From assembly GCA_905234605.1 (NCBI GenBank), contig CAJOIE010000003.1:1-64000 (forward strand): a DNA stretch of 64,000 bases, in the 5' to 3' direction. How positions within the stretch are numbered: the stretch's first letter is position 1; each line of letters begins with the position of its first letter. This DNA comes from an uncultured Bacteroidaceae bacterium (GTDB lineage Bacteria > Bacteroidota > Bacteroidia > Bacteroidales > Bacteroidaceae). Below the pieces are notes generated by a model that saw nothing but the letters and a program-made list of their open reading frames with translations, did no database searches and had not been told where the DNA came from. Shown here one piece after another: positions 1 through 6,380 of the stretch. The position numbers were made by a program, and so were the translations under genes.

Positions 1-89
1 CTTCTGCTCAGGGTAATGCCGTAGTCTGTAATGACATCCACGATATTCGACCTGTCAAGCACCTGTTCTATGATACTTTCCTTAATCAT
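1..89 (-). CDS. DNA primase N-terminal fragment (CHC2 zinc-finger type), cut by window edge
   Basis: The frame read leftward from the ATG at 87-89 gives 29 residues containing IVDVITDYGITL, which resembles the helix just before the CHC2 zinc finger of DnaG-type primases (family pattern IVDVI..Y..L). The zinc ligands and catalytic Toprim domain would lie off the left edge. Primases of this kind are common cargo in Bacteroidales integrative elements, where they start replication of the excised circle. The upstream ATG at 92-94 reads into a stop after four codons, so 89 is the likely start. The identification rests on a short segment. Confidence 0.55.
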   Translation of the reverse strand, partial: MIKESIIEQVLDRSNIVDVITDYGITLSR

Positions 90-103
90 CTTGCATCTTT
101 TAT

Positions 104-112
104 GTCTAACAA
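104..112 (+). repeat. GTCTAACAA motif, copy 1 (before the primase)
   Basis: GTCTAACAA (TTGTTAGAC on the coding strand) sits 15 bases upstream of the primase start. The same word occurs at 1298-1306 and 1356-1364, and inverted at 1336-1343, upstream of the 243-residue gene. Recurrence only in front of element genes suggests a binding site for an element regulator; this is inference. Confidence 0.4.
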
Positions 113-192
113 TTTTTTCAAAAGATTTGCCACGATGGGCGAACTTCCCAGCCCGCCACGTCGTGGACTTGGTTACAGTTATCTAAACATCC

Positions 193-447
193 TCATGTCC
201 CATTACGTTCCATAAGGAATGCCTTTATCTCAGTATCAAAGAAATAGTATTTCTGATTGAACTTATGACACGGAATCCGCCCTCGTTCACACAGCTTACG
301 CACAGCATCCGCAGAAGGACTTCCGAGGATCCTGCGGACCTCCTCTATACCTATCACGTTCCCCGTCAGATTAATGAGGAAAGGCCGGAGCTCTTCTGCA
401 ATTTCCTTTGCCAGTTGTTTTCTTTCAGGTATGCTCAATGATTTCAT
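193..447 (-). CDS. small helix-turn-helix protein, excisionase/DNA-binding type
   Basis: 84 residues. The C-terminal half (about 28-80) reads VIGIEEVRRILGSPSADAVR, then KLCERGRIPCHKFNQKYYF and DTEIKAFL, the pattern of MerR-like/excisionase HTH_17 proteins: a helix-turn-helix followed by a wing in which a basic or aromatic residue replaces the usual 'R' of 'kvGr.wrf'. Such proteins bind element DNA as recombination directionality factors or transcription factors. It starts 3 bases after the stop of the gene at 451-1182, so the two are probably co-transcribed and coupled. The exact role (excision or regulation) cannot be read from sequence. Confidence 0.7.
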   Translation of the reverse strand: MKSLSIPERKQLAKEIAEELRPFLINLTGNVIGIEEVRRILGSPSADAVRKLCERGRIPCHKFNQKYYFFDTEIKAFLMERNGT

Positions 448-450
448 TAT

Positions 451-1182
451 CTATGGAGATTGTAAAGATTGTAGCACTTCGTTTTGCGGGTTTGGCATAT
501 TCTGCACCGATTCGGTAACCTTTTCCCGAGAGAACCTTCCATTGAATCTGCTTATTGCAACGGACAGGCACTTCCATTCGTTAGGATCAGAGAATGATAC
601 TGTTTTGCACGTACCCGCTTGAAGGTCGGCTACGACATACGACTTGAACGGAACGGAGGCTTCTTTCCTGGCAGAAGCAGCAGGAATAGTGAAGATGGTA
701 ACTCGCTTGTACTTTGGCTCGAACTTACCGCAAACAGCATAGCCACTTGTAGCCTCTTTTTCATCATTCCGGCCACGGATGTATGCTCTGACAATCTCGT
801 TTTCTATGTTAGAGCGTGTTATGATGGTCATACTCTCTTCTTCCTGGAGCGAATAAATCCACTCCTTCCAGTGTGCGTAGATGGAAGAGTCCTTCCAGCG
901 TTGGAAGTTGTGTCGTTGCTTGTCAATGGACAGGGTAGGATATTTCTTCTGCCTGGTTTGTGCGTCCTCTTTTGGATGCCATCGCGCCTCCGCGCCTTTC
1001 AGTCCGTTCGCCCGCTGGGCCTCGGACCTCACTGTTTGTGTTTTCCTTACCCCGGCCTGTAGCTGTTTGATATGGGATGGAGACACGACGCTAAATCTTT
1101 TTGCCAGCTCACTATTGTGATAGGAGCGGCCTCTCTGTTCAATGTACTGCCTGGTTTGTGGGCTCAGTTTTTGTTTTGGCAT
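451..1182 (-). CDS. hypothetical protein of the integrated element
   Basis: 243 residues; I do not recognise the family. The N-terminus (about 1-50) is basic and includes NSELAKRFSVVSPSHIKQLQ, which could form a helix-turn-helix. Residues 60-110 are rich in K, R, W and Q. The second half (about 140-225) is more beta-rich, with KRVTIFTIPAAS and SYVVADLQAGTCKTV. There is no signal peptide or membrane segment, so it is probably cytosolic and nucleic-acid-binding. The gene immediately downstream encodes the small HTH protein. Its upstream region carries three GTCTAACAA motifs. Low GC matches the rest of the element. Confidence 0.65.
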   Translation of the reverse strand: MPKQKLSPQTRQYIEQRGRSYHNSELAKRFSVVSPSHIKQLQAGVRKTQTVRSEAQRANGLKGAEARWHPKEDAQTRQKKYPTLSIDKQRHNFQRWKDSSIYAHWKEWIYSLQEEESMTIITRSNIENEIVRAYIRGRNDEKEATSGYAVCGKFEPKYKRVTIFTIPAASARKEASVPFKSYVVADLQAGTCKTVSFSDPNEWKCLSVAISRFNGRFSREKVTESVQNMPNPQNEVLQSLQSP

Positions 1183-1297
1183 AACGTTTCGTTTAGGATA
1201 TACTTAGCTTCTTCTGCCTTTAATATATTGGCAGCAAGACCTTCAGGGGTGCAAAGCTATCCTTGGACGAAAGGCGGGTAAAGACCCTCGCCAAAAC

Positions 1298-1364
1298 GTC
1301 TAACAATGAAGTAGTATATTTCTCTTTGTTTTTCCTGTTAGACGCGTCATCATTTGTCTAACAA
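1298..1364 (+). repeat. GTCTAACAA motif cluster (candidate operator)
   Basis: GTCTAACAA occurs at 1298-1306 and 1356-1364, with an inverted TGTTAGAC at 1336-1343. The copies at 1336 and 1356 form an inverted repeat with a 12-base spacer. The cluster lies between the integrase terminator and the start of the leftward gene at 1182, so it is in its upstream region. It shares the word with position 104 before the primase. Confidence 0.45.
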
Positions 1365-1387
1365 CCAAAAAGGGGAATATACGAAAA

Positions 1388-1413
1388 CTAAAAAAAGCCT
1401 CCGAAGAGGCTTT
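1388..1413 (-). terminator. intrinsic terminator after the integrase gene
   Basis: AAAGCCTC (1394-1401) pairs with GAGGCTTT (1406-1413) around a four-base loop. On the minus strand the stem is followed by a run of seven T. It lies about 60 bases beyond the integrase stop. Confidence 0.8.
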
Positions 1414-1420
1414 CTACAAT

Positions 1421-1453
1421 CATCGCGCCAGTAATAGACTTACGCGCGCGATG
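1421..1453. repeat. inverted repeat CATCGCGC / GCGCGATG
   Basis: Eight-base perfect arms at 1421-1428 and 1446-1453 are separated by 17 bases, between the integrase stop (1475) and its terminator. Purpose unknown; it could be an mRNA 3' structure or a protein site. Confidence 0.5.
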
Positions 1454-1474
1454 TTATAATAAGGTGCATTGAAT

Positions 1475-2599
1475 CTACTGGAAGAAAGTACTCAGGTTCT
1501 CGGCATGACGCTGCACGGTTGACTTGAGGATTTTCGCATAGTGCTGCGTGGTCTTGATGTCCTTATGGCCGAGCATCCTTGCAAGATTCTCCACCGGGAT
1601 GTCGTGGGAAAGGGAGATAGTAGCAAAAGTATGACGGGCCAGGTGGAATGTAAGGTTCTTGTGCAGATTAGCCCGGCTTTCGATAAGATGCAGAAAGTCA
1701 TTCCCTTTCTGATTGCTGATACGTGGCAACTTGTAATTGTATTTGACCAGAACATCCATTGCTGGCTTGTAGATGGGGGTGAAGAAGTTGCTACCTGTCT
1801 TCAGGCGGTTGCCGTCAATGTATACCAGATCCCCATGCTTTTCTGTCATGGTACCGAAATCGAACAGCATCATGTCACAGAATGCCAGCCCCGTGTATGC
1901 GGAGAAAATAAACAAGTCACGTACCCTGTCCTCCTTGGGAGGCAGATTCAGGGAACGTATGAGATTCAGCTCCTCTTCAGTCAACGGGCGGCGTTCCTTG
2001 TATCGGCCTCTGGGATAACTCACACTGTTATACGGGTCGCGGTCTATGATGCCACGCTCGAATACCTGACGGACGTAGCGATGTACCACCTTATGATACT
2101 TGGCCACCGTGATATCACAGCGAGTTCCGTCACGAAGCCATGTGTCGAAGTCGCGGAGATTGTTAGGGGTGAGGTCTGCAAAAGTCTGTATCCGGCCAAA
2201 CTCAATCAGACCTGTCAGAATCACTTCGCGAGAGGTGCGCGTACTTTGCTGTATCTGCTCCTTCTTGATGGCCTCAGTCATATAGTCAACGAAACTACCG
2301 TTGACATCAACCTCCTTCTTCTCCTTCTTTGTTATGCCCAATTTGCTGTTGAGGTTTGCAAGGGTCATTTCCTCGCCGAGAAACACCATCGATGAGACAA
2401 TGGCCTCATAGCGGCCAATTGCCTCGTTCAGTTCCTTGCTGTCTTGATACGCCAGCCACTCCTGAGGTGTCACCCGTTTCATCGGGATAAGCTTACGGCA
2501 TTTCAGGGAAACGTAGATAAGAATCTCCACACTTCCTGTTCCTTTCTTTTCGACTTCTTTACGCCTGTCGAACACTGCGGTTACAAATTTCTTTGCCAT
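1475..2599 (-). CDS. tyrosine recombinase (site-specific integrase)
   Basis: 374 residues. The N-terminal part (1-100) resembles the arm-binding domain of Bacteroidetes integrases, about 100-200 is the SAM-like core-binding domain, and about 205-370 is the catalytic domain. Visible catalytic residues are H319 and R322 (HLARHTF), H345 (LGH) and nucleophile Y354 (QHYAKI). The first catalytic arginine of the usual 'TGLR' box is Ala239 (TGLAFCDM). A similar loss of Arg I is known for IntDOT of CTnDOT; nearby R227 (VRDLF) might compensate, which is inference. It catalyses integration and excision of the element. Its promoter-proximal side faces the tRNA operon and the repeat array at 2709-2906. 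Confidence 0.95.
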   Translation of the reverse strand: MAKKFVTAVFDRRKEVEKKGTGSVEILIYVSLKCRKLIPMKRVTPQEWLAYQDSKELNEAIGRYEAIVSSMVFLGEEMTLANLNSKLGITKKEKKEVDVNGSFVDYMTEAIKKEQIQQSTRTSREVILTGLIEFGRIQTFADLTPNNLRDFDTWLRDGTRCDITVAKYHKVVHRYVRQVFERGIIDRDPYNSVSYPRGRYKERRPLTEEELNLIRSLNLPPKEDRVRDLFIFSAYTGLAFCDMMLFDFGTMTEKHGDLVYIDGNRLKTGSNFFTPIYKPAMDVLVKYNYKLPRISNQKGNDFLHLIESRANLHKNLTFHLARHTFATISLSHDIPVENLARMLGHKDIKTTQHYAKILKSTVQRHAENLSTFFQ

Positions 2600-2708
2600 G
2601 GTTAAAATGGTTTTGCAATGGCGAAGAATGGGCTGTGAGCATTAAAAGAGAAAGATGTGAACGTTTTCGTAGAGTACTGATAATGAGAATTATATTAAAT
2701 CATGCAAT

Positions 2709-2906
2709 TTGTAGCAAGCTTGCAAACATTGTAGCAAACGCCTGATTATTGTAGCAACACATTTGATGTATGAACAGACGTAGGAACTACCTCTCATTTC
2801 CTTTTTTCCTTCAAAAACGCACTTTTAAGAGTCATCACGCTTGATTCCTCTCCTTGCCGTCAACCTTGTAGCAAATCTCACGATTTTGTAGCAAGGTTTG
2901 TAGCAA
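2709..2906 (+). repeat. six TTGTAGCAA direct repeats, candidate integrase arm sites
   Basis: Exact TTGTAGCAA occurs at 2709-2717, 2729-2737, 2749-2757, 2866-2874, 2886-2894 and 2898-2906. The first three start exactly 20 bases apart and so do the fourth and fifth, about two helical turns, so they lie on one face of the DNA. They occupy the stretch between the integrase start and the presumed host junction, as expected for arm-type binding sites of a bivalent integrase. An inverted partial copy, TGCTACA, is at 2968-2974. Confidence 0.7.
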
Positions 2907-2921
2907 GCATCTTGTCCTTTT

Positions 2922-2948
2922 CAGTCCACAACAGTCCACCTCAGTCCA
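2922..2948 (+). repeat. three CAGTCCA repeats at 10-bp spacing
   Basis: CAGTCCA starts at 2922, 2932 and 2942, a helically phased triplet directly after the last TTGTAGCAA site and before the presumed junction. This could be part of the attachment site or an accessory-protein site. Confidence 0.5.
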
Positions 2949-3026
2949 TTTAGTTAGATGAAATGGGTGCTACATAAATGGATTGAGGATGAATAAGATA
3001 ACGTGTAACCGATTGTCTTTTAACAT

Positions 3027-3061
3027 AAAAAGGGAACCTCGCTATAAGATTCCCTTTTTTA
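3027..3061 (-). terminator. intrinsic terminator of the tRNA operon
   Basis: GGGAA (3032-3036) pairs with TTCCC (3050-3054), extended by A/T pairing at 3027-3031 and 3055-3059. It lies 5 bases past the last tRNA-Asp, with an A/T tract on both sides. Confidence 0.75.
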
Positions 3062-3065
3062 TGTC

Positions 3066-3143
3066 TGGCGGTGCGTACGGGACTCGAACCCGTGACCCCA
3101 TGCGTGACAGGCATGTATTCTAACCAAGCTGAACTAACGCACC
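3066..3143 (-). tRNA. tRNA-Asp (GTC), copy 2 of the operon, CCA encoded
   Basis: The acceptor stem GGTGCGT/ACGCACC is complete, and the anticodon loop CTGTCAC gives anticodon GTC. The T arm GGGTTCGAGTCCC is canonical. The bases after the discriminator G encode CCA (TGG at 3066-3068 on the plus strand). Apart from CCA it is identical to the neighbouring copy at 3183-3257. Confidence 0.97.
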
Positions 3144-3182
3144 GTATATGAAAAACCACTCCTGACGAGAGAAGTGGCTTCG

Positions 3183-3257
3183 CGGTGCGTACGGGACTCG
3201 AACCCGTGACCCCATGCGTGACAGGCATGTATTCTAACCAAGCTGAACTAACGCACC
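3183..3257 (-). tRNA. tRNA-Asp (GTC), copy 1, CCA not encoded
   Basis: Same body as the copy at 3066-3143 (anticodon GTC in loop CTGTCAC), but the bases beyond the discriminator are not CCA, so the end must be added enzymatically. The two copies are a recent tandem duplication or gene conversion. Confidence 0.97.
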
Positions 3258-3291
3258 GTGTGTACCTTAATCGAAAGACCGACAGTGCCTG

Positions 3292-3367
<76 letters not shown>

Positions 3368-3404
3368 AGGACTGCACTCTATCTGTTCGGCATTGCCGAA
3401 GTTG

Positions 3405-3487
3405 TGGGCGGAGATGGATTCGAACCACCGAAGGTAACAACCAGCAGATTTACAGTCTGCCCCATTTGGCCACTCTGGTATCCGCCC
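3405..3487 (-). tRNA. tRNA-Tyr (GTA), long variable arm
   Basis: Acceptor GGGCGGA/TCCGCCC, anticodon loop CTGTAAA giving GTA, and a long variable arm typical of bacterial tRNA-Tyr. CCA is not encoded. Confidence 0.96.
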
Positions 3488-3511
3488 TGCTACATTGCTT
3501 GTAGCCGTGTG

Positions 3512-3585
3512 TGACTCCTATAGGATTCAAACCTATAACCTTCTGATCCGTAGTCAGATGCTCTATTCAGTTGAGCTAAGGAGCC
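3512..3585 (-). tRNA. tRNA-Arg (ACG)
   Basis: Acceptor GGCTCCT/AGGAGTC with one G-T pair. The stem TCTGA/TCAGA encloses the loop CTACGGA, anticodon ACG (expected to be inosine-modified by TadA). CCA is not encoded. Confidence 0.95.
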
Positions 3586-3609
3586 TTGATGTCGAAGAGA
3601 GAAGTGACG

Positions 3610-3684
3610 TGGGCGCTGACGGATTCGAACCGCCGACCCTCTGCTTGTAAGGCAGACGCTCTGAACCAGCTGAGCTAAGCGCCC
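3610..3684 (-). tRNA. tRNA-Val (TAC)
   Basis: Acceptor GGGCGCT/AGCGCCC, loop CTTACAA with anticodon TAC. CCA is not encoded. It is the first gene of the leftward tRNA operon. Confidence 0.96.
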
Positions 3685-3746
3685 TTCCGAGGGTGATAGC
3701 TACCTGACGAACTCTTCCGCCTTGTTTTCTCTCTCGAAAGCGGATG

Positions 3747-3778
3747 CAAAAGTATGGCATCCGGTCGACACAAGCAAA
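3747..3778 (-). promoter_or_regulatory. promoter of the tRNA operon
   Basis: On the minus strand TACTTTTG (3747-3754) matches the Bacteroidetes -7 element, with TTTG at 3775-3778 and a 20-base spacer. It lies about 60 bases upstream of tRNA-Val. Confidence 0.65.
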
Positions 3779-3793
3779 CATTTCGCCGTTTTT

Positions 3794-3824
3794 TTTGACA
3801 CATTCTGCGTTGTGCCTACCTTTG
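3794..3824 (+). promoter_or_regulatory. promoter of the DUF5020-nuclease operon
   Basis: TTTG (3794-3797), a 19-base spacer and TACCTTTG (3817-3824), a full match to the Bacteroidetes promoter, 21 bases before the ATG at 3846. Confidence 0.75.
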
Positions 3825-3845
3825 CACACATCATTTCAACGATAT

Positions 3846-4592
3846 ATGAAAGCTGTTATACCCTTACGTTTCAAGCTTCTGGCAGTCGTTACGGCTGCAT
3901 TGTCGACGGCTGCGTGGGCACAGACCAACGTGCAGCTGCACTATGATTTGGGGCACGACATCTACGGTCACCGCCTCTCGTCACGTCCGCGCATTACGGC
4001 CACCGTGGAGAGTTTCACGCCCGACCGCTGGGGCTCCACCTATTTCTTCATCGACGCCGACATCAACCCGAAGGCTGTGCGCAGTGCCTACGGCGAAGTG
4101 TCGCGCGAGTTCAACATCGGCAGCAAGGGGTGGGCGGCACACGTAGAGTTCAACGGCGGCCTCAGCGGTGCCTCCGGCAGCTACGACAATGCCTACCTCG
4201 CAGGCCCTGCATGGTCCTGGCTGAGTGGGTGCAGGAGGAAATCTTTCTCCCTGCAGGTACTCTACAAGTACCTCTGCACCCCCTCACACCACGGCGGCAA
4301 GCCCCACAGCGTGCAGCTCACCGAGGTGTGGTCGGTGACCTCGGCAAGCGGGTTGCTGCGCTTCTCGGGCTACTGCGACGTGTGGTACGACGGGGGAGCC
4401 ACCAACCATCTCGTGCTCTCGTCGGAGCCCCAGTTGTGGCTCAACCTGTGGTGCCTGCCCTCGGTGGCCGACGACGTGCACCTCAGCATAGGCACCGAGT
4501 GGGAGGTGACAAAGAACCTCGTGTGGGATGCCGAAGGACACAACAACCGCTGGTATGTCATCCCCACGGCCGCGCTGAAGTGGACCTTCTGA
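3846..4592 (+). CDS. DUF5020 family outer-membrane protein (Tsx-like beta-barrel)
   Basis: 248 residues with a signal peptide ending at about residue 24 (LSTAAWA|Q). The mature chain has alternating aromatic beta-strand segments (LHYDLGHD, YFFIDADIN, WAAHVEFNGG, LYKYLCTP) and ends in Phe (ALKWTF), the usual outer-membrane barrel signature. The family is uncharacterised, but its layout recalls the nucleoside channel Tsx; that functional link is inference. The start at 3846 fits both the signal peptide and the upstream promoter; longer in-frame extensions would overlap the promoter. The secreted nuclease-like gene begins 10 bases after the stop, so the pair is probably one operon. Confidence 0.85.
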   Translation: MKAVIPLRFKLLAVVTAALSTAAWAQTNVQLHYDLGHDIYGHRLSSRPRITATVESFTPDRWGSTYFFIDADINPKAVRSAYGEVSREFNIGSKGWAAHVEFNGGLSGASGSYDNAYLAGPAWSWLSGCRRKSFSLQVLYKYLCTPSHHGGKPHSVQLTEVWSVTSASGLLRFSGYCDVWYDGGATNHLVLSSEPQLWLNLWCLPSVADDVHLSIGTEWEVTKNLVWDAEGHNNRWYVIPTAALKWTF

Positions 4593-4602
4593 CACCGCCC
4601 TG

Positions 4603-5592
4603 ATGCACCTCCGCCCCACCCTTTATGCATGCCGCATGGCTGTGCTCGCCGTGTGTCTGCCATTCCTGCTGGCTGGCGCACCTGCACAAGAGCCCCGGCC
4701 ACGGCGTTTGTGCGTGATGGAGTGGAACGTGGAGAACCTTTTCGACACGGCCCACGACGCGGGCTTCCACGACGAGGACTTCCTGCCTGCGGGCTCGCAC
4801 CACTGGACAGGCAGCCGCCTGTGGCGCAAGGTGAACGACATAGCCCGCGTGGTGGCTGTCGTGGCCGACAGCGCAGGCACGCCCGACCTCATAGGCCTCT
4901 GCGAGGTGGAGAACGACTCGGTGCTTACGCTGCTCACACGCCGCTCCGCCATGCGCCACCTCGGCTACGAATATATCGTCACCCACAGTGCCGACGCACG
5001 CGGCATCGATGTAGCGTTGCTCTATCAGCCGGTACACTTCCGCCTGCTGTCATGGCACGCCATACGCGTGAACAGCCGCAGCCACGGTCTGCCTGCCACG
5101 CGCGACCTGCTCTACGCCCGCGGCCTCGCCTTCACCCGCACCGGCATCGACACCCTCCATGTCTTCGTGGCCCATCTGCCAAGCCGCAGCGGCGGGCGTG
5201 CCGGCGACAGCAACCGCCGTCTGGCCGCTCAGACACTGTGGCAGGCCGTGGACAGCGTGCAGCAGCTGCATGCCAGGGCACACATCGTGGTCATGGGCGA
5301 CTTCAACGCCGGCCCGCGCGACCGCCTGTTCCGCCATGCACCACTGCGGCTCACCGATGCGCCGCACGATGCGGGCACCTACTGCTACCGCGGCGTGTGG
5401 CAGTGGCTTGACCACATACTCGTGTCGGAGAGCGTCGGCACACCGCAGCCAGCCCGCAGCCTGCGCCTACCATGGCTGCTTGAGCCTGGCCGCACCTACG
5501 GCACCGACATGCCACGACGCACCTACCGCGGTCCTGCCTACCACGGTGGCGTGAGCGACCACCTGCCGCTGACGCTGACCATTGAGTTGTGA
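4603..5592 (+). CDS. secreted endonuclease/exonuclease/phosphatase family protein
   Basis: 329 residues with a hydrophobic signal sequence (about 10-29). The EEP fold is visible from its motifs: WNVENLFD (41-48), the metal-binding glutamate in CEVEND, DVALLY, the HLPSRSGG loop, GDFNAGP, and the terminal SDHLPL with the catalytic Asp-His pair. Members hydrolyse phosphodiester or phosphomonoester bonds (DNA, nucleotides, inositol phosphates); the substrate here is unknown. Being exported and placed 10 bases behind a Tsx-like barrel suggests use of extracellular nucleic acid or nucleotides, which is inference. The gene ends 20 bases before a convergent tRNA-Arg. Confidence 0.88.
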   Translation: MHLRPTLYACRMAVLAVCLPFLLAGAPAQEPRPRRLCVMEWNVENLFDTAHDAGFHDEDFLPAGSHHWTGSRLWRKVNDIARVVAVVADSAGTPDLIGLCEVENDSVLTLLTRRSAMRHLGYEYIVTHSADARGIDVALLYQPVHFRLLSWHAIRVNSRSHGLPATRDLLYARGLAFTRTGIDTLHVFVAHLPSRSGGRAGDSNRRLAAQTLWQAVDSVQQLHARAHIVVMGDFNAGPRDRLFRHAPLRLTDAPHDAGTYCYRGVWQWLDHILVSESVGTPQPARSLRLPWLLEPGRTYGTDMPRRTYRGPAYHGGVSDHLPLTLTIEL

Positions 5593-5612
5593 GGGAGAAG
5601 CCCGCCGCTGAG

Positions 5613-5684
5613 TACGCCCATAGGGAATCGAACCCTAATCTGAAGAACCGGAATCTTCCATTCTATCCATTGAACTATGGGCGC
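5613..5684 (-). tRNA. tRNA-Arg (CCG)
   Basis: Acceptor GCGCCCA/TGGGCGT with one G-T pair. The stem GAAGA/TCTTC encloses the loop TTCCGGT, anticodon CCG. CCA is not encoded. It is a single-gene transcript with its own promoter at 5765. Confidence 0.95.
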
Positions 5685-5764
5685 TCCGCAGTATCGGGTG
5701 GTGCTCGTGAAGCGGCATCTGCCACGGCAAACAACGCTGCAACATGCCGTCTCCAAGCGAGGCA

Positions 5765-5795
5765 CAAAGGTAGGCCATCGCGCCGACCACACCAA
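5765..5795 (-). promoter_or_regulatory. promoter of tRNA-Arg(CCG)
   Basis: Minus strand TACCTTTG (5765-5772) with TTGG at 5792-5795 and a 19-base spacer, about 80 bases upstream of the tRNA. Confidence 0.65.
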
Positions 5796-6141
5796 GCAAA
5801 CAACGTTTTTTCTCACGCCGACAGCCACAGCGCGCGGCACACACGCCTCGCTCCCAACTGCCGAAATGCCTATAGCTCGCATGCGCCTCATCTGTGGCAT
5901 GACACACGGATGGCCATGAATTCAAGCCACGGACAACCCTGTACAGACCCGTCTGTAGTAGCAAGGTGCATGCGGGACACCTGCGCACCGTGCACACTGC
6001 ATAATTCCCGACTCCTCTTCCACTGAAGCGGAGTCGGGAGGAATGCCGAGAGGGGTTCGGGTGAAGCCTCAACACAACTCGCCCCACGACATTGCTGTCG
6101 CGGGGCGAGCCCTTTTTCATTATACATTTCACCTGGTTACG
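5796..6141. other. gene-free stretch with two hairpins
   Basis: No convincing coding frame is present. A hairpin CCCGACTCC/GGAGTCGGG sits at 6007-6038 without a T tract, followed by the strong terminator at 6078-6114. No Bacteroidetes-type promoter reading rightward was found. The rest holds nothing I recognise. Confidence 0.6.
6078..6115. terminator. strong terminator hairpin downstream of the 62-residue gene
   Basis: CTCGCCCCACGACA (6078-6091) pairs with TGTCGCGGGGCGAG (6096-6109), one mismatch, four-base loop, followed on the plus strand by CCCTTTTT. It is about 30 bases past the leftward stop at 6142, so it most simply ends that transcript. The T tract is on the plus side, so it may also act rightward. 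Confidence 0.7.
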
Positions 6142-6330
6142 TCACCTGCTCCAGTCGTCGTCCCAGACGTTGTAGCCTTGGCGGCCACGGTCGGCCTTCA
6201 CGTCCATGCCGGAACCTTGGTCGGCCGGAGTGTCGCCGTTCACAACAGAGCCGCTCACGGCCTGAAGGAGCTCTGTGCCCATGAGGAGTTTCACGCGTAG
6301 CTCCGGAGTGGTATATAGATGCTTGTTCAT
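6142..6330 (-). CDS. small conserved-type peptide, 62 residues, unknown function
   Basis: 62 residues starting MNKHLYTTPELRVKLL. It has no signal peptide. A hydrophobic patch LMGTELLQAVSGS is followed by an acidic end, YNVWDDDWSR. Small Bacteroidales proteins of this build (MKK-Y..P, then a short hydrophobic stretch, then an acidic W/D-rich end) are frequent beside secreted-protein genes; none has a known role that I can name. It follows the 1376-residue gene by 50 bases on the same strand and is followed by a terminator, so it is probably the last gene of that transcript. The shorter start at 6330 is chosen because the family begins MxK. Confidence 0.6.
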   Translation of the reverse strand: MNKHLYTTPELRVKLLMGTELLQAVSGSVVNGDTPADQGSGMDVKADRGRQGYNVWDDDWSR

Positions 6331-6380
6331 TGTCGTCTTGTTGCTTTTTACATTATACATCCTGCATTTTAACATTCCGC

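Larger units (their letters stand above)
1..2960. mobile_element. right end of an integrated (integrase-bearing) element
   Basis: All genes here read leftward and fit an integrative element: a primase N-terminus at the window edge, a small helix-turn-helix protein, an unknown protein and a terminal tyrosine recombinase. The DNA is visibly more AT-rich than the GC-rich host sequence that begins with the tRNA operon at 3066. The integrase gene lies nearest the host junction and is preceded by clustered short direct repeats (2709-2906) of the kind integrases bind. The exact right end is not provable from one copy; I place it between about 2950 and 3027, just beyond the tRNA operon terminator. 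The left end is outside the window. Confidence 0.7.

Noticed and set aside
2950-3143. Integration within the 3' end of tRNA-Asp
   Set aside because: The tRNA and its terminator are intact and no duplicated 3' tRNA segment is seen near the integrase; the core site cannot be fixed without the other end.
5685-6077. Small RNA gene ending at the hairpin 6078-6115
   Set aside because: The plus-strand T tract would fit a rightward transcript, but no rightward promoter box was found; the hairpin is explained as the end of the leftward 62-residue gene.
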